Positions 8,968-18,068 of a stretch of DNA of 64,000 nucleotides are shown piece after piece. A program made the position numbers and the translations under genes. This DNA is from CAMCHP01 sp036835325. Lineage in GTDB: Bacteria; Bacteroidota; Bacteroidia; Flavobacteriales_D; Sanyastnellaceae. Position 1 is the first letter of the stretch. Each line of letters starts with the position of its first letter. The stretch spans positions 1 through 64,000 of the forward strand of contig DAITMF010000003.1 of the NCBI GenBank assembly GCA_036835325.1. The letters run 5' to 3'. The notes below the pieces were generated by a model. The model was not told the DNA's origin. It was given only the letters and a program-made list of their open reading frames with translations, and searched no databases.

Positions 8968-10335
8968 ATGACCTCCAATGCGAGAATTCTCATTGTCGAC
9001 GACGACCGTGCCGTTTGCGGCAGTCTTAAGCTGCTGCTGAACCGCAAAGGGTATAAAACCTTGTGCGTTCACCGTCGCAGTGAAATCGAAGAGGCCATCG
9101 TGGGGTTTCGTCCGCACGTGACCTTGCTCGACATGAACTACACCATCGATACAAGCGGCGTTCAAGGCCTACAGGCACTCAAAACCATTCTGGCCACTGA
9201 CGCACAGGTGAAGGTCATCCTGATGACCGGATGGGCGACTGTGCAACTCGCGGTTGAAGGCATGAAATTGGGCGCGAGTGACTTTTTAGCGAAACCGTGG
9301 GACAATCACCACCTCTTGCAATCGGTTGAAACCTTGTTGCGGCTATCCGATGCAGCCGCTCATCCATCCATCCCAACAGAAAATAAAATCATCGGTGAAA
9401 GTGCAGGCCTTCGCAACGTCGTTGAGAATGCCTTACGGGTAGCAGGCACCGACGCCAGTGTTTTGATCACCGGAGAAAGTGGAACCGGAAAGGAGCTGCT
9501 GGCTGAACTGATCCACAACCACAGCTTGCGGGCCGGGCAGCCCTTCGTAAAGGTGAATTTGGGAGGGATTTCATCGTCGCTGTTTGAAAGCGAGATGTTC
9601 GGGCATAAAAAAGGCGCCTTTACCGGCGCAACGGCTGACCGCATAGGCCGCTTCGGTAAAGCACAGAATGGCAGCATTTTCCTTGATGAAATTGGTGAAC
9701 TCGATCTGCCTATGCAGGTGAAGCTGTTGCGTGTGCTGCAAGAACGCACATTCGAGATTTTGGGCAGCAGCGAGGTACAAAAGGCCAATGTCAGGGTAAT
9801 TAGTGCTACCAACCGTTCGCTTCCTGAGCTTATTGCCGGAGGCCGGTTTCGCGAAGATTTGTACTACCGCATCAACCTCATCCACCTGCACATTCCGGCG
9901 TTGCGCGACCGCCGCGATGACATTCCGGCACTGGCCAAGGCATTTGCCAATAAGGTTTGCACGGCCTATGGACTCCACGAACCCAACATTTCACAGAATG
10001 CACTAAGCTGGCTTAAGGTGCAGGAATTCAGCGGCAACATACGTCAGTTGCGCAACATCGTTGAGCGAACCCTGCTGCTGAATGCCGGCGAACAGATGCT
10101 TGAGGCCCACCACTTTCAACCTCATTTTCACCCCGATGACCGAGCACCCATCGAGCTTGACTTGCCTGAAGTTGGCAAACTCACCCTTGAAGAGCTTGAG
10201 GTGAGAATGATTCGCAAAGCCCTCGAGTTCCACAAGAATTCAATCAGTAAAACAGCCGCTTCGCTCGGTATAACCCGCAGTGCGCTTTATCGCCGTCTCG
10301 ACAAATTCAACATTGCGCATGACGACGAAGATTAA
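8968..10335 (+). CDS. sigma-54-dependent response regulator (NtrC family)
   Basis: About 455 residues: a receiver domain with the phosphoacceptor Asp in LLDMNYT, an AAA+ domain with Walker A GESGTGKE and the sigma-54 contact loop GAFTGA, and a C-terminal Fis-type helix-turn-helix (SKTAASLGITRSALYRRL). It should activate sigma-54 promoters when phosphorylated by the kinase encoded next. ATGs at 8962 and 8968 are both possible; an upstream GTG at 8917 is less likely. Position in the efflux operon suggests autoregulation of that operon. The receiver-to-AAA linker (HPSIPTENK) contains one copy of the CATCCATCC motif. Confidence 0.9.
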   Translation: MTSNARILIVDDDRAVCGSLKLLLNRKGYKTLCVHRRSEIEEAIVGFRPHVTLLDMNYTIDTSGVQGLQALKTILATDAQVKVILMTGWATVQLAVEGMKLGASDFLAKPWDNHHLLQSVETLLRLSDAAAHPSIPTENKIIGESAGLRNVVENALRVAGTDASVLITGESGTGKELLAELIHNHSLRAGQPFVKVNLGGISSSLFESEMFGHKKGAFTGATADRIGRFGKAQNGSIFLDEIGELDLPMQVKLLRVLQERTFEILGSSEVQKANVRVISATNRSLPELIAGGRFREDLYYRINLIHLHIPALRDRRDDIPALAKAFANKVCTAYGLHEPNISQNALSWLKVQEFSGNIRQLRNIVERTLLLNAGEQMLEAHHFQPHFHPDDRAPIELDLPEVGKLTLEELEVRMIRKALEFHKNSISKTAASLGITRSALYRRLDKFNIAHDDED

Positions 10336-11587
10336 GTTCTCCTTGCTCATCACCCTCATCCACCTCGCTTTGGGTGGTTTGTGCTACCTGGTCTTGGAGA
10401 AAACGTGGCTCTTCATTGGTGCACAAGTGGTGATTGCATGCTCGTTTTACCTCTGCCTTCGGTTCTTTTTTAGAATTGATGGCCGCTTCAGGCATTTGAT
10501 CGACTGCATGACCGAGTTCGACATACAAGATACCAATGCGCGCATAACACTAACCGGTAACCGTGATCTTGACCGATTGATCAACACCTACAACACGCTC
10601 TTGAGCAGCATTCGACAAGAACGCCTGCGCCTCGAAGGCCAAGGCCAGTTTCTGGAAGAACTCATCGCCGGTGCGCATGTGGGCGTGATCATCGCCGACA
10701 TCGATGGTCGAATCACAGAAGTCAATCCTGCCGCAGCAACGTTCTTGAACACTCCGTCAGAAGCCCTTTTTGGGAAACGGATTCAAGACTTTCATTTCGA
10801 TGCAACACACCCCAACAGTACGGTCACGGTAAACGGCCGACGACTGAAATGTGCGATGAGCAGAATACGCTACAAAGGGTTCTACCGGCAATTCGTTGTT
10901 TTGGAAGACTTAACCGCTGAGCTGCTTGCCAATGAGAAAGACGCCTACGGCCGGGTCATTCGAATGATGTCGCACGAGGTCAACAATTCTACAGGCGCGG
11001 TCAACTCCATACTGCAAACCCTGCGTGAGGAGGCGATTGAACAAGCCCTAAACCCGTTCTACACTGACGCTCTTACCTTGGCACATGAACGCAATCAAAA
11101 CCTTGGCAAGTTCGTAGAGAATTTTGCCTCGGTAGTGCGGGTCTACACGCCACAGAAACAGGCGACTGAATTGGCATCGCTCGCCGATAAAGCGATTAAG
11201 CTAGCCCAGTTTGAAGCCGATAAACGCGGCATTGTTCTGCAGTTGGTCAACCAGGCCCCAACCACTGCAAGGGTGAACGTTGACCCGCTGCAGATTGAGC
11301 AAATCCTGACCAATGTGGTGAAGAACGCAATGGAATCAATCGAAGCGGATGGCCACATTACCATCACCATTGGCCACGATGGAAGGTCGCTTGAAGTGGC
11401 TGACAACGGGGCCGGGCTCGATGATGAAACGTCGCGTTTGATCAATGATACCTTGTTTTACTCGAGTAAACCCGGCGGTCAAGGTATAGGACTCATGCTC
11501 ACCCGAGAAATCCTGCGGTTGCATGAAACGGCGTTCACTTTGGCCACAGATTCCAAAGGCACAACGCGTTTTAGCGTGAGGTTTTAA
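10319..11587 (+). CDS. sensor histidine kinase (NtrY-like), partner of the sigma-54 regulator
   Basis: A 422-residue membrane kinase: two N-terminal helices (about residues 6-46) with almost no periplasmic loop, a PAS domain (about 120-205), an H-box SHEVNNSTGAV and a catalytic ATPase domain with NVVKNAMESI, DNGAGLDDE and GQGIGLMLTREI. The short extracellular part suggests sensing within or at the membrane, for example efflux substrates or envelope stress. It overlaps the regulator gene by 17 bp. Its 3-prime end overlaps the convergent radical SAM gene by 4 bp. Confidence 0.88.
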   Translation: MTTKIKFSLLITLIHLALGGLCYLVLEKTWLFIGAQVVIACSFYLCLRFFFRIDGRFRHLIDCMTEFDIQDTNARITLTGNRDLDRLINTYNTLLSSIRQERLRLEGQGQFLEELIAGAHVGVIIADIDGRITEVNPAAATFLNTPSEALFGKRIQDFHFDATHPNSTVTVNGRRLKCAMSRIRYKGFYRQFVVLEDLTAELLANEKDAYGRVIRMMSHEVNNSTGAVNSILQTLREEAIEQALNPFYTDALTLAHERNQNLGKFVENFASVVRVYTPQKQATELASLADKAIKLAQFEADKRGIVLQLVNQAPTTARVNVDPLQIEQILTNVVKNAMESIEADGHITITIGHDGRSLEVADNGAGLDDETSRLINDTLFYSSKPGGQGIGLMLTREILRLHETAFTLATDSKGTTRFSVRF

Positions 11588-13464
11588 GCCAAATACCCCC
11601 GCACCATACCCTTTTTAACCGTCGGCTTCGGCACCGGAAAATCAAAAAACTGATGCACGGGAATGTCGAAGCCGTTGTCGAACATGTAGTTATATAGGGC
11701 CTTGTTCAAGCCGTTGCTGAAGGCAGCGTGGTCGCAGCCGGTCGGGTCGTCGTGCCAGAGGTCGTTATTGGCAAAGCCGGCAAACTCGGGTCCGGTCTTC
11801 ACCACCTTGTACTTCGCGGGGTCTTTCCCCACAGGCGAATGCGCGGTCATGGCAAACTGGTGCCAAAACGCAGAGTGCACAATGCCCTCTTCGAAGAGCT
11901 GCCGCACCACTTCCAGCGAATCGATGGTCTCCTGGGCGGTTTGCGTCGGAAATCCGTACATCAAATAGGCGTGCACCATGATGCCGGCTTGGCTAAAGGC
12001 ATGGCACACCCGTGACACCTGCTCAACGGTGACGCCTTTCTCCATCAGCGCGAGCAAGCGGTCAGAGGCGACTTCAAGTCCTCCTGTCACTGCCACGCAT
12101 CCGCTCTCGGCGAGCAGGGCGCACAGCTCAGGCGTGAAGGTTTTCTCGAAACGGATGTTCGTCCACCACGTCACTTGCAAGCCTCGCCGCAACAGCTCTT
12201 CGGCCAATTCACGCAGTACTTTCGGCGGAGCGGCCTCATCGACGAAGTGAAAACCCGTTTCACCCGTTTGCGCAATCAGCTGCTCCATTTTGTCAACGAG
12301 GTCAACGGCAGGCGCGGTTTCGTAGCGGCCGATGTAATCGAGCGTAACGTCGCAAAAGCTGCACTTTTTCCAGTAGCAGCCGTGGGCAAGGGTGAGCTTG
12401 TTCCAGCGGCCGTCGTTCCACATGCGGTGCATGGGGTTGGGCATGTCAAACATCGAAAAATAGCCGCTCAGCCGCAGTCCGCTGTAGTCGGGGGCCGGGA
12501 GCCGTGCGTGTCCAAAATCGCCGCCGATGCGGTTGTTGCGGTATTCCACACGGCCGTTAACGGCAAGGTAAGTGCGCTTAAGCTGCGCTTCGTGCAGTGA
12601 TGTTTTTGGTTTTTGGGGATGGATGGACTGCAGCAGTGCCAAGATCGGCCCTTCGCCGTCGTCCAAGGTGATGGCGTCAACGTAGTTGAACACGCGCGGA
12701 TCGGTCAAATCGCGCAATTCGGTGTTCGGATAGCCTCCACCCATGACCACAAGGGTTTTCGGATGGTTTTGCTTGATCCATTCACCGGCCTTCAACGCGC
12801 CATATAGGTTGCCCGAAAACGGCACGGTGAAGCCCACCACGTCGGGGATTTCGCCTTCAAAGTACTTCGCCAAGGCTCCCATGAGGTAGTCATCGATGAG
12901 GTTGTTGGGGGCCTCCAAGGCATCCTCAAGTGCGTCAAACGAGCTGGCTGTGCGCGCAATGCGTTCGGCGTAGCGCGAGATGTGCAGGTGCGGCCCCACC
13001 GTTTCTCCGATGAGGTCAACGAGGTCTTCAACGTACAATGATGCCAGGTAACGCGCCAGGTCGTGTATCCCGGCGGAGCCGAAATACCAATCCAAATCTT
13101 CAGCGGCGGCAAAGCGCTTGCCCTCCGGAAGGTAGTTCCTGCGCACAATCCTCCAGCCCAAGGCGCTGTTGCGGCCCTGTAAAAAAGCCACCACGGCATC
13201 AATCGTTTCGATGTAGCGTTGCCGTTGGATGAACACCGGGTTGCGCAAGATGCCGCGCTTGCCCTGCCGCTCGATGGCGTCGAACACTTCGCTCAGCCGC
13301 TTCGCGGTGAACAACTCCAAAAACAGGTCAATGCCGAGGTCTCCCTGCCTTACCCGTTCAAAGCCTTGGTCGCGCAAAAAACCGGTCAAGTATGCCGTAG
13401 CTGGGTAGGGCGTATTGAGCTGTGTTAGCGGCGGTATAAGCAACAGTACCGAGGGCTGCTCCAT
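11584..13464 (-). CDS. B12-binding-domain radical SAM protein
   Basis: A 626-residue enzyme with an N-terminal cobalamin-binding-like region (about 180-310, with VVMGGGYPNTEL) and a radical SAM core whose cluster motif is CYWKKCSFC, that is C-x4-C-x2-C instead of the common C-x3-C-x2-C. The His and Asp beside it (HGCY, FCD) are typical of this subgroup. The substrate is unknown; related proteins methylate or rearrange unactivated carbons. It is monocistronic. A TACCTTCG promoter-like element sits 4 nt upstream of the ATG, suggesting a leaderless message. Confidence 0.82.
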   Translation of the reverse strand: MEQPSVLLLIPPLTQLNTPYPATAYLTGFLRDQGFERVRQGDLGIDLFLELFTAKRLSEVFDAIERQGKRGILRNPVFIQRQRYIETIDAVVAFLQGRNSALGWRIVRRNYLPEGKRFAAAEDLDWYFGSAGIHDLARYLASLYVEDLVDLIGETVGPHLHISRYAERIARTASSFDALEDALEAPNNLIDDYLMGALAKYFEGEIPDVVGFTVPFSGNLYGALKAGEWIKQNHPKTLVVMGGGYPNTELRDLTDPRVFNYVDAITLDDGEGPILALLQSIHPQKPKTSLHEAQLKRTYLAVNGRVEYRNNRIGGDFGHARLPAPDYSGLRLSGYFSMFDMPNPMHRMWNDGRWNKLTLAHGCYWKKCSFCDVTLDYIGRYETAPAVDLVDKMEQLIAQTGETGFHFVDEAAPPKVLRELAEELLRRGLQVTWWTNIRFEKTFTPELCALLAESGCVAVTGGLEVASDRLLALMEKGVTVEQVSRVCHAFSQAGIMVHAYLMYGFPTQTAQETIDSLEVVRQLFEEGIVHSAFWHQFAMTAHSPVGKDPAKYKVVKTGPEFAGFANNDLWHDDPTGCDHAAFSNGLNKALYNYMFDNGFDIPVHQFFDFPVPKPTVKKGMVRGYLA

Positions 13465-13468
13465 GCCG

Positions 13469-13476
13469 CGAAGGTA
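13469..13476 (-). promoter_or_regulatory. -7 box (TACCTTCG) of the radical SAM gene
   Basis: Matches the Bacteroidota TAnnTTTG element at five of six fixed positions and lies 4 nt before the ATG. Confidence 0.4.
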
Positions 13477-13528
13477 ACATCGAACGGGCTTCTTTCGTAT
13501 ATTTTCCTTCCTAACCGAGAGAGAGAGA

Positions 13529-14620
13529 ATGAGATTCCTGTTGTTCCTGTTCGCAGCAGGCCTGCATTTAGCGGCCGTTGCTCAACCCATTGCACCGTCA
13601 AATCTGCACAATGAAAACCTCCGTACATGGCTGAAAGCCAATTGGTACGATACGTTTTTTGCCGATTTGGGCTACTCCGAGGCCCGCATTCAGATGTACG
13701 GATTTATTGACGAGGCGAACGGACAAATCGAGTGCGTGTACTCCGGGTTTCAGCAGCCTGCGGGCTTTGTCACTTTCCCCAATCCCATCAATGCCGAACA
13801 CCTCGTGCCCCAGAGCTTTTTTGGGAGCGTGTCGCCCATGCGGTCTGACATTTACAACATCCGACCAACGCACGGCAGTGTCAACTCTGCGCGCAGCAAC
13901 TTCCCTTTTGCTGAAGTGCCTGATGCCAATGCGATTTGGTACGGCGTTGACGCGACAGGAGCCTACACTACGGCGACATCCATCCCCCAAAACCCAAGTG
14001 ATTTCTCGAAGCGAGAGGGCAGCATGTTCGAACCCCGCGAAGAATACAAGGGCGACATTGCGCGGCAACTCTTTTACTTTTACACCATGTACCCTACTGA
14101 GGCGGGTGCGTTTACCCAGGTGGGTGACCCTTTGGTGCTTTACCAGTGGCACCTCAACGACCCGGTCAGCGCTGAAGAACTGCAACGAATTGACCGCATT
14201 GCCCAAGCGCAAGGTAACCGCAATCCGTACGTTGATTACCCTGAATGGGTGTTCGATGCCTGGTTTTGGGTGGCCATTGCGGGCTGCACCGATCCGGCGG
14301 CACAAAATTTCGACGCCAACGCCAACACCGATGATGGGTCGTGCGTGTTCGGACCCGTATCGGGCTGTACCTATGCCACCGCGCTCAACTACAACGCCTT
14401 GGCAACCATCGACGACGGTTCATGCACCTTCACGGTGTACGTGAGCGGATGCACCTACCCGAACGCACTCAATTACAATGCAGCAGCCAATCTTGACGAC
14501 CAAAGCTGCGTGTTTGAATGCGTGTCGTCGTGTCCGTCAGACGTCAACCTCGACGGCCTAATCAACACAATGGATGTACTCGAAGTGCTCTCGTCGTTCG
14601 GTGAGAACTGTCCGCAGTAA
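13529..14620 (+). CDS. secreted endonuclease I with Cys-rich repeats and a dockerin-like tail
   Basis: A 363-residue exported protein with a signal peptide ending near AVAQ (residue 19). The endonuclease I domain (about 25-240) shows EHLVPQSFFG and MRSDIYNIRPTHGSVNSARS, matching the EndA/NucM His-metal active site that cuts DNA and RNA. Three GCT-x-NxDDGSC repeats follow, of the kind seen in marine Bacteroidota surface proteins. The final 30 residues (DVNLDGLINTMDVLEVLSSFG) resemble a single dockerin calcium loop. It has no typical T9SS domain. It may degrade extracellular DNA for nutrients. Confidence 0.85.
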   Translation: MRFLLFLFAAGLHLAAVAQPIAPSNLHNENLRTWLKANWYDTFFADLGYSEARIQMYGFIDEANGQIECVYSGFQQPAGFVTFPNPINAEHLVPQSFFGSVSPMRSDIYNIRPTHGSVNSARSNFPFAEVPDANAIWYGVDATGAYTTATSIPQNPSDFSKREGSMFEPREEYKGDIARQLFYFYTMYPTEAGAFTQVGDPLVLYQWHLNDPVSAEELQRIDRIAQAQGNRNPYVDYPEWVFDAWFWVAIAGCTDPAAQNFDANANTDDGSCVFGPVSGCTYATALNYNALATIDDGSCTFTVYVSGCTYPNALNYNAAANLDDQSCVFECVSSCPSDVNLDGLINTMDVLEVLSSFGENCPQ

Positions 14621-14622
14621 GC

Positions 14623-16014
14623 TTACTCCCCGATCATCTTCCGCGGGTCAACCCACTCGTCGTACTCTTCGCTGGTGACGTAGCCAAGTGCAAGTGCCGC
14701 GGCCTTGAGCGTAGTGTTTTCGGTGTGGGCTTTGTTGGCGATTTCGGCAGCTTTGTAGTAGCCGATTTTGGTGTTGAGGGCTGTAACCAGCATGAGCGAG
14801 TTGTCAACCAACTCCTTGATGCGGGGCAGGTTGGGCTCAATGCCCTGTGCGCAATGTTCGTCGAACGACTGGCAGGCGTCGCCCAGCAATCGAGCCGATT
14901 GCAGAATGTTGGCCGCCATCAACGGTTTGAATACATTGAGTTCGTAGTGGCCCTGGGTGCCGCCAATGGTGATGGCAACGTCGTTGCCCATCACTTGGGC
15001 ACACACCATGGTTAGGGCTTCGCACTGGGTGGGGTTCACTTTTCCGGGCATGATCGATGAGCCGGGCTCATTCGCGGGAATAATAAGCTCGCCAATGCCC
15101 GAACGCGGACCGCTCGCCATCATGCGAATGTCGTTGGCAATCTTGTTCAAGCTCACCGCAAGTTGCTTCAGTGCTCCGTGCGCCTCAACGATGGCATCGT
15201 GCGAAGCGAGTGCCTCAAACTTGTTCGGAGCGGTCACGAAGGGCAGGCCGGTGAACTGAGCAATGTACTTCGCAACGGTTTCGGAGTAGCCTTTTGGGGT
15301 GTTGATGCCGGTGCCCACTGCTGTTCCGCCGAGGGCCAGCTCTGAAAGGTGGGCGAGGGTATTCTTTACGGCTTTAAGACCGTAGTTGAGTTGTGCCACG
15401 TAGCCGCTGAACTCTTGGCCGAGGGTGAGCGGGGTGGCATCCATCAAGTGGGTGCGGCCGATTTTCACCACGTTGGCCATTTCCTTGGCTTTACGGTCGA
15501 GGGTGTCGCGCAGTTGCTCAACGCCTGGAATGGTCACCTCCACAATCATTTTGTAGGCCGCAATGTGCATGGCCGTGGGGTAAGTGTCGTTTGACGATTG
15601 CGATTTGTTGGCGTCGTCGTTGGGGTGAACGGGCATGTTGCCTTCGCCGAGTTTGCCGCCGTTGAGCACGTGTGCGCGGTTGGCGATGACCTCGTTCACG
15701 TTCATGTTGCTTTGGGTGCCCGATCCGGTTTGCCAGATCACCAAGGGGAATTCGCTGTCAAGGGCACCGGTGAGGATTTCATCGCATGCGCGGGCGATGA
15801 GGTCGCGTTTGGTGGCATCCATCGCGCCTAACTCGGTATTGGCGTAGGCCGCGGCCTTTTTGAGGTAGGCAAAGGCGTAAATGATTTCCGAGGGCATAGA
15901 GGCCGACGGGCCAATTTTGAAATTGTTGCGTGAACGCTCGGTTTGCGCGCCCCAGTAGCGGTCTGCCGGTACGTTTACGAGTCCGATGGTGTCTTTTTCA
16001 ACGCGGTATTCCAT
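14623..16014 (-). CDS. fumC: fumarate hydratase class II
   Basis: A 463-residue enzyme interconverting fumarate and malate in the TCA cycle. The signature GSSIMPGKVNPTQCE and the TGSGTQSNMNVNEV segment identify the class II fumarase/aspartase superfamily, and the length is normal. The start MEYRVEKDTIG at 16014 fits the family; an upstream frame to 16089 reaches into prfB. It probably shares a transcript with prfB, 67 bp upstream. A CATCCATCCC motif and A-tract lie just before its start codon, at the ribosome binding region. Confidence 0.93.
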   Translation of the reverse strand: MEYRVEKDTIGLVNVPADRYWGAQTERSRNNFKIGPSASMPSEIIYAFAYLKKAAAYANTELGAMDATKRDLIARACDEILTGALDSEFPLVIWQTGSGTQSNMNVNEVIANRAHVLNGGKLGEGNMPVHPNDDANKSQSSNDTYPTAMHIAAYKMIVEVTIPGVEQLRDTLDRKAKEMANVVKIGRTHLMDATPLTLGQEFSGYVAQLNYGLKAVKNTLAHLSELALGGTAVGTGINTPKGYSETVAKYIAQFTGLPFVTAPNKFEALASHDAIVEAHGALKQLAVSLNKIANDIRMMASGPRSGIGELIIPANEPGSSIMPGKVNPTQCEALTMVCAQVMGNDVAITIGGTQGHYELNVFKPLMAANILQSARLLGDACQSFDEHCAQGIEPNLPRIKELVDNSLMLVTALNTKIGYYKAAEIANKAHTENTTLKAAALALGYVTSEEYDEWVDPRKMIGE

Positions 16015-16036
16015 GGTTTCCTTGGTTTTTTTGTTG

Positions 16037-16064
16037 GGATGGATGGGACAATTCAGGATGGATG
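16037..16064. repeat. two copies of GGATGGATG upstream of fumC
   Basis: GGATGGATG occurs at 16037-16045 and again at 16056-16064. Read on the coding strand the first gives CATCCATCCC followed by an A-rich run and then the fumC start. This is one of about thirteen loci of this motif in the window. Confidence 0.6.
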
Positions 16065-16081
16065 TGCGGCGCCAGACGAGG

Positions 16082-17195
16082 TCAGTCATCGATGATTTCA
16101 GAATGTGCGGCGCTGCCTTGGCCCATCAGGTAGGCCTTGAGCATGTCGCCGATTTCGCCGTCCATAATGGCATCAACGTTTGACGTTTCATACCCGGTGC
16201 GGATGTCCTTCACCATTTTGTAGGGCTGCATCACGTACGAACGGATTTGCGAGCCCCACTCGATTTTCTTCTTGCCGGCTTCGATTTCGGCGCGTGCCTC
16301 GTTCTTTTTCGCGAGTTCCATTTCGTAGAGCTGCGATTTCAAAAGCTGCATGGCCTTCTCTTTGTTTTGAAGCTGGCTGCGGGTTTCGGTGTTGTCAATG
16401 ATGATGCCGGTGGGCTTGTGACGGAGGCGCACCCCCGTTTCAACCTTGTTCACGTTCTGGCCTCCTGCACCGCCTGAACGGAAGGTCTCCCACGTGATGT
16501 CGCCCGGACTCACCTGCACCTCAATCGAATCATCAACCAGCGGATACACGTACACCGACACAAACGAGGTGTGGCGCCGCGCGTTCGAGTCGAACGGTGA
16601 AATGCGCACCAAACGGTGCACGCCGTTTTCACCCTTGAGCATACCGAAGGCAAACTCGCCGCTGAATTCGAGGGTCACTTGCTTGATGCCGGCTACGTCG
16701 CCTTCCTGAATGTCGAGCTCAGAAACCTTGTAACCGTTTTTCTCGCCCCACATCAGGTACATGCGCATGAGCATCGAGGCCCAATCGCAGCTTTCGGTGC
16801 CGCCTGCGCCCGAGGTGATTTGCATCACGGCGTCAAAGGCATCCTCTTCGCTTGAGAGCATGTTCTTGAATTCTAGCTCCTCAATGAGCTCAACGGTTTC
16901 TCGGTAGTGCGTCATCACTTCATCTTCAGTGGCCCCCCCTTCTTTGAAGAAGTCGTACAGCACTTGAAGGTCTTCGTAATGGCGCTGGCAGGCCGTGAAA
17001 CTGTCGGTCCATACCTTGCGGGTACGGATGCGCTTCATGATTTGCTCGGCGCGCTTGGCGTCGTTCCAGAACTCAGGGTCCTGGGTGTATTTTTCGTCTT
17101 CGGCAATTTCTACAAGCTTCTGATCTACGTTAAAGGTACCCCCTTAACGCCTCCAGGCGCTCAGCCAATGCTTGAACTGTGTCAATCGTAATCAT
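16082..17195 (-). CDS. prfB: peptide chain release factor 2, expressed by programmed +1 frameshift
   Basis: A 370-residue release factor 2 once the frameshift is included. The 21-codon first frame (from ATG 17195) ends in a stop at 17130-17132; the second frame runs from 17131 to 16082. RF2 features are the SPF stop-codon tripeptide (RISPFDSN) and the catalytic GGQ (SGGAGGQNVNK). The junction reads ALRGYL then NVDQK, matching RF2 relatives in which this helix continues without a break. Unusually, the in-frame stop is TAA, not TGA. A TAATTTTG box 4 nt before the ATG suggests a leaderless transcript. Confidence 0.92.
17129..17144 (-). promoter_or_regulatory. prfB: prfB programmed frameshift site, with UAA as the slippery-site stop
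   Basis: On the coding strand: Shine-Dalgarno-like AGGGGG (17139-17144), then TAC, the shift codon CTT, stop TAA (17130-17132) and a following C. Spacing is identical to the E. coli site, AGGGGG-TAT-CTT-TGA-C. Reading CTT then slipping +1 gives AAC and restores the RF2 frame, which is open upstream and downstream with good family similarity. Confidence 0.88.
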
Positions 17196-17199
17196 GCGG

Positions 17200-17207
17200 C
17201 AAAATTA
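17200..17207 (-). promoter_or_regulatory. -7 box (TAATTTTG) of prfB
   Basis: Exact match to TAnnTTTG, 4 nt upstream of the prfB ATG. Confidence 0.5.
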
Positions 17208-17268
17208 ACGATTTAAACACGCTTTGCGCCAATGGCTCAATCATCCTTGCTAGATTCGGCGAAGCGGT

Positions 17269-17276
17269 TACTTTTG
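17269..17276 (+). promoter_or_regulatory. promoter (TTG-N19-TACTTTTG) of the membrane protein gene
   Basis: TACTTTTG with a TTG 19 nt upstream (17247-17249) fits the Bacteroidota -33/-7 consensus. It places transcription start near 17283, so translation should begin at 17295, not at the ATG at 17232. Confidence 0.55.
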
Positions 17277-17294
17277 CGTCAAACCTTACCCATC

Positions 17295-18068
17295 ATGGAA
17301 GAAATCCTCGACGATTACCGCCAACCTATTGGCAACGACGGCCCGACACTCGAAGAACTGCATGCCAATGGCTTCAACTTCGATTTCGGAAAATACTTCA
17401 ACACCGGCTGGAATGCCATGAAAGAAGACGTTGGACAGTACATTTTGTTCACCTTTGTGGCCATCCTCATCTTGCTGTTTTCGATCATTACCATTGTTGG
17501 TCCTGTGCTGATTGCCTTGCCCCTCTTTTCGGGCTACATGACCTACGGCCGCAAGGTGCTGCGCAACGAACCCCGCGACTTCAATGATTTCTTTGGCGGA
17601 TTCAAGTCGTTTGGGCCGCTCGTGGGCTTCACCTTCCTCATGCTCCTCGGCTATTCGGTGGTGGCGTTGCCCCTGCTGTTGTTTGCCGGGTTCGATGCAG
17701 GCTGGTTCGAAGCCATCGCGTCTGATCCTGAGGGCGCGGCAGATATCATGTTAACCGGCATGTTGCCCGTGCAATTGGCGGTTACCTTGGTTAGCATTGT
17801 GGTTCAAACCCTACTGTTCTTCGCCATTCCGCTGATTGTGATTGGTAAACTTGGCAGCATCAGCGCAATCGGCTGGAGCTTCAAAATAGCCGGCAAGAAC
17901 TTCTGGTGGATTTTGCTCTACATTTTCGTCGTGGGCTTTATCCAACAGGGCGGCATGCTAGCATGCTACATCGGCCTGCTGTTTACCGTGCCGTTGGCCC
18001 AGTGCCTTCAGCTTGGAGCCTATGCCGACATCGTAGGGTTGGGAGAGAAAAATCCTTCAACGTACTGA
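17295..18068 (+). CDS. polytopic membrane protein, unknown function
   Basis: About 257 residues with an acidic N-terminal segment (MEEILDDYRQP) and five or six membrane helices, roughly at residues 60-90, 115-140, 160-190 and 205-245. Helix-breaking Gly and Pro are frequent. I recognise no catalytic motif; related proteins in Bacteroidota are hypothetical. The start is chosen from the promoter position; an in-frame ATG at 17232 would add 21 residues. It converges with recX and overlaps it by 12 bp. Confidence 0.65.
   Translation: MEEILDDYRQPIGNDGPTLEELHANGFNFDFGKYFNTGWNAMKEDVGQYILFTFVAILILLFSIITIVGPVLIALPLFSGYMTYGRKVLRNEPRDFNDFFGGFKSFGPLVGFTFLMLLGYSVVALPLLLFAGFDAGWFEAIASDPEGAADIMLTGMLPVQLAVTLVSIVVQTLLFFAIPLIVIGKLGSISAIGWSFKIAGKNFWWILLYIFVVGFIQQGGMLACYIGLLFTVPLAQCLQLGAYADIVGLGEKNPSTY

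Noticed and set aside
16082..17038. prfB as a 5-prime truncated pseudogene
   Set aside because: The missing 52 codons exist upstream in another frame joined by a canonical +1 frameshift site.
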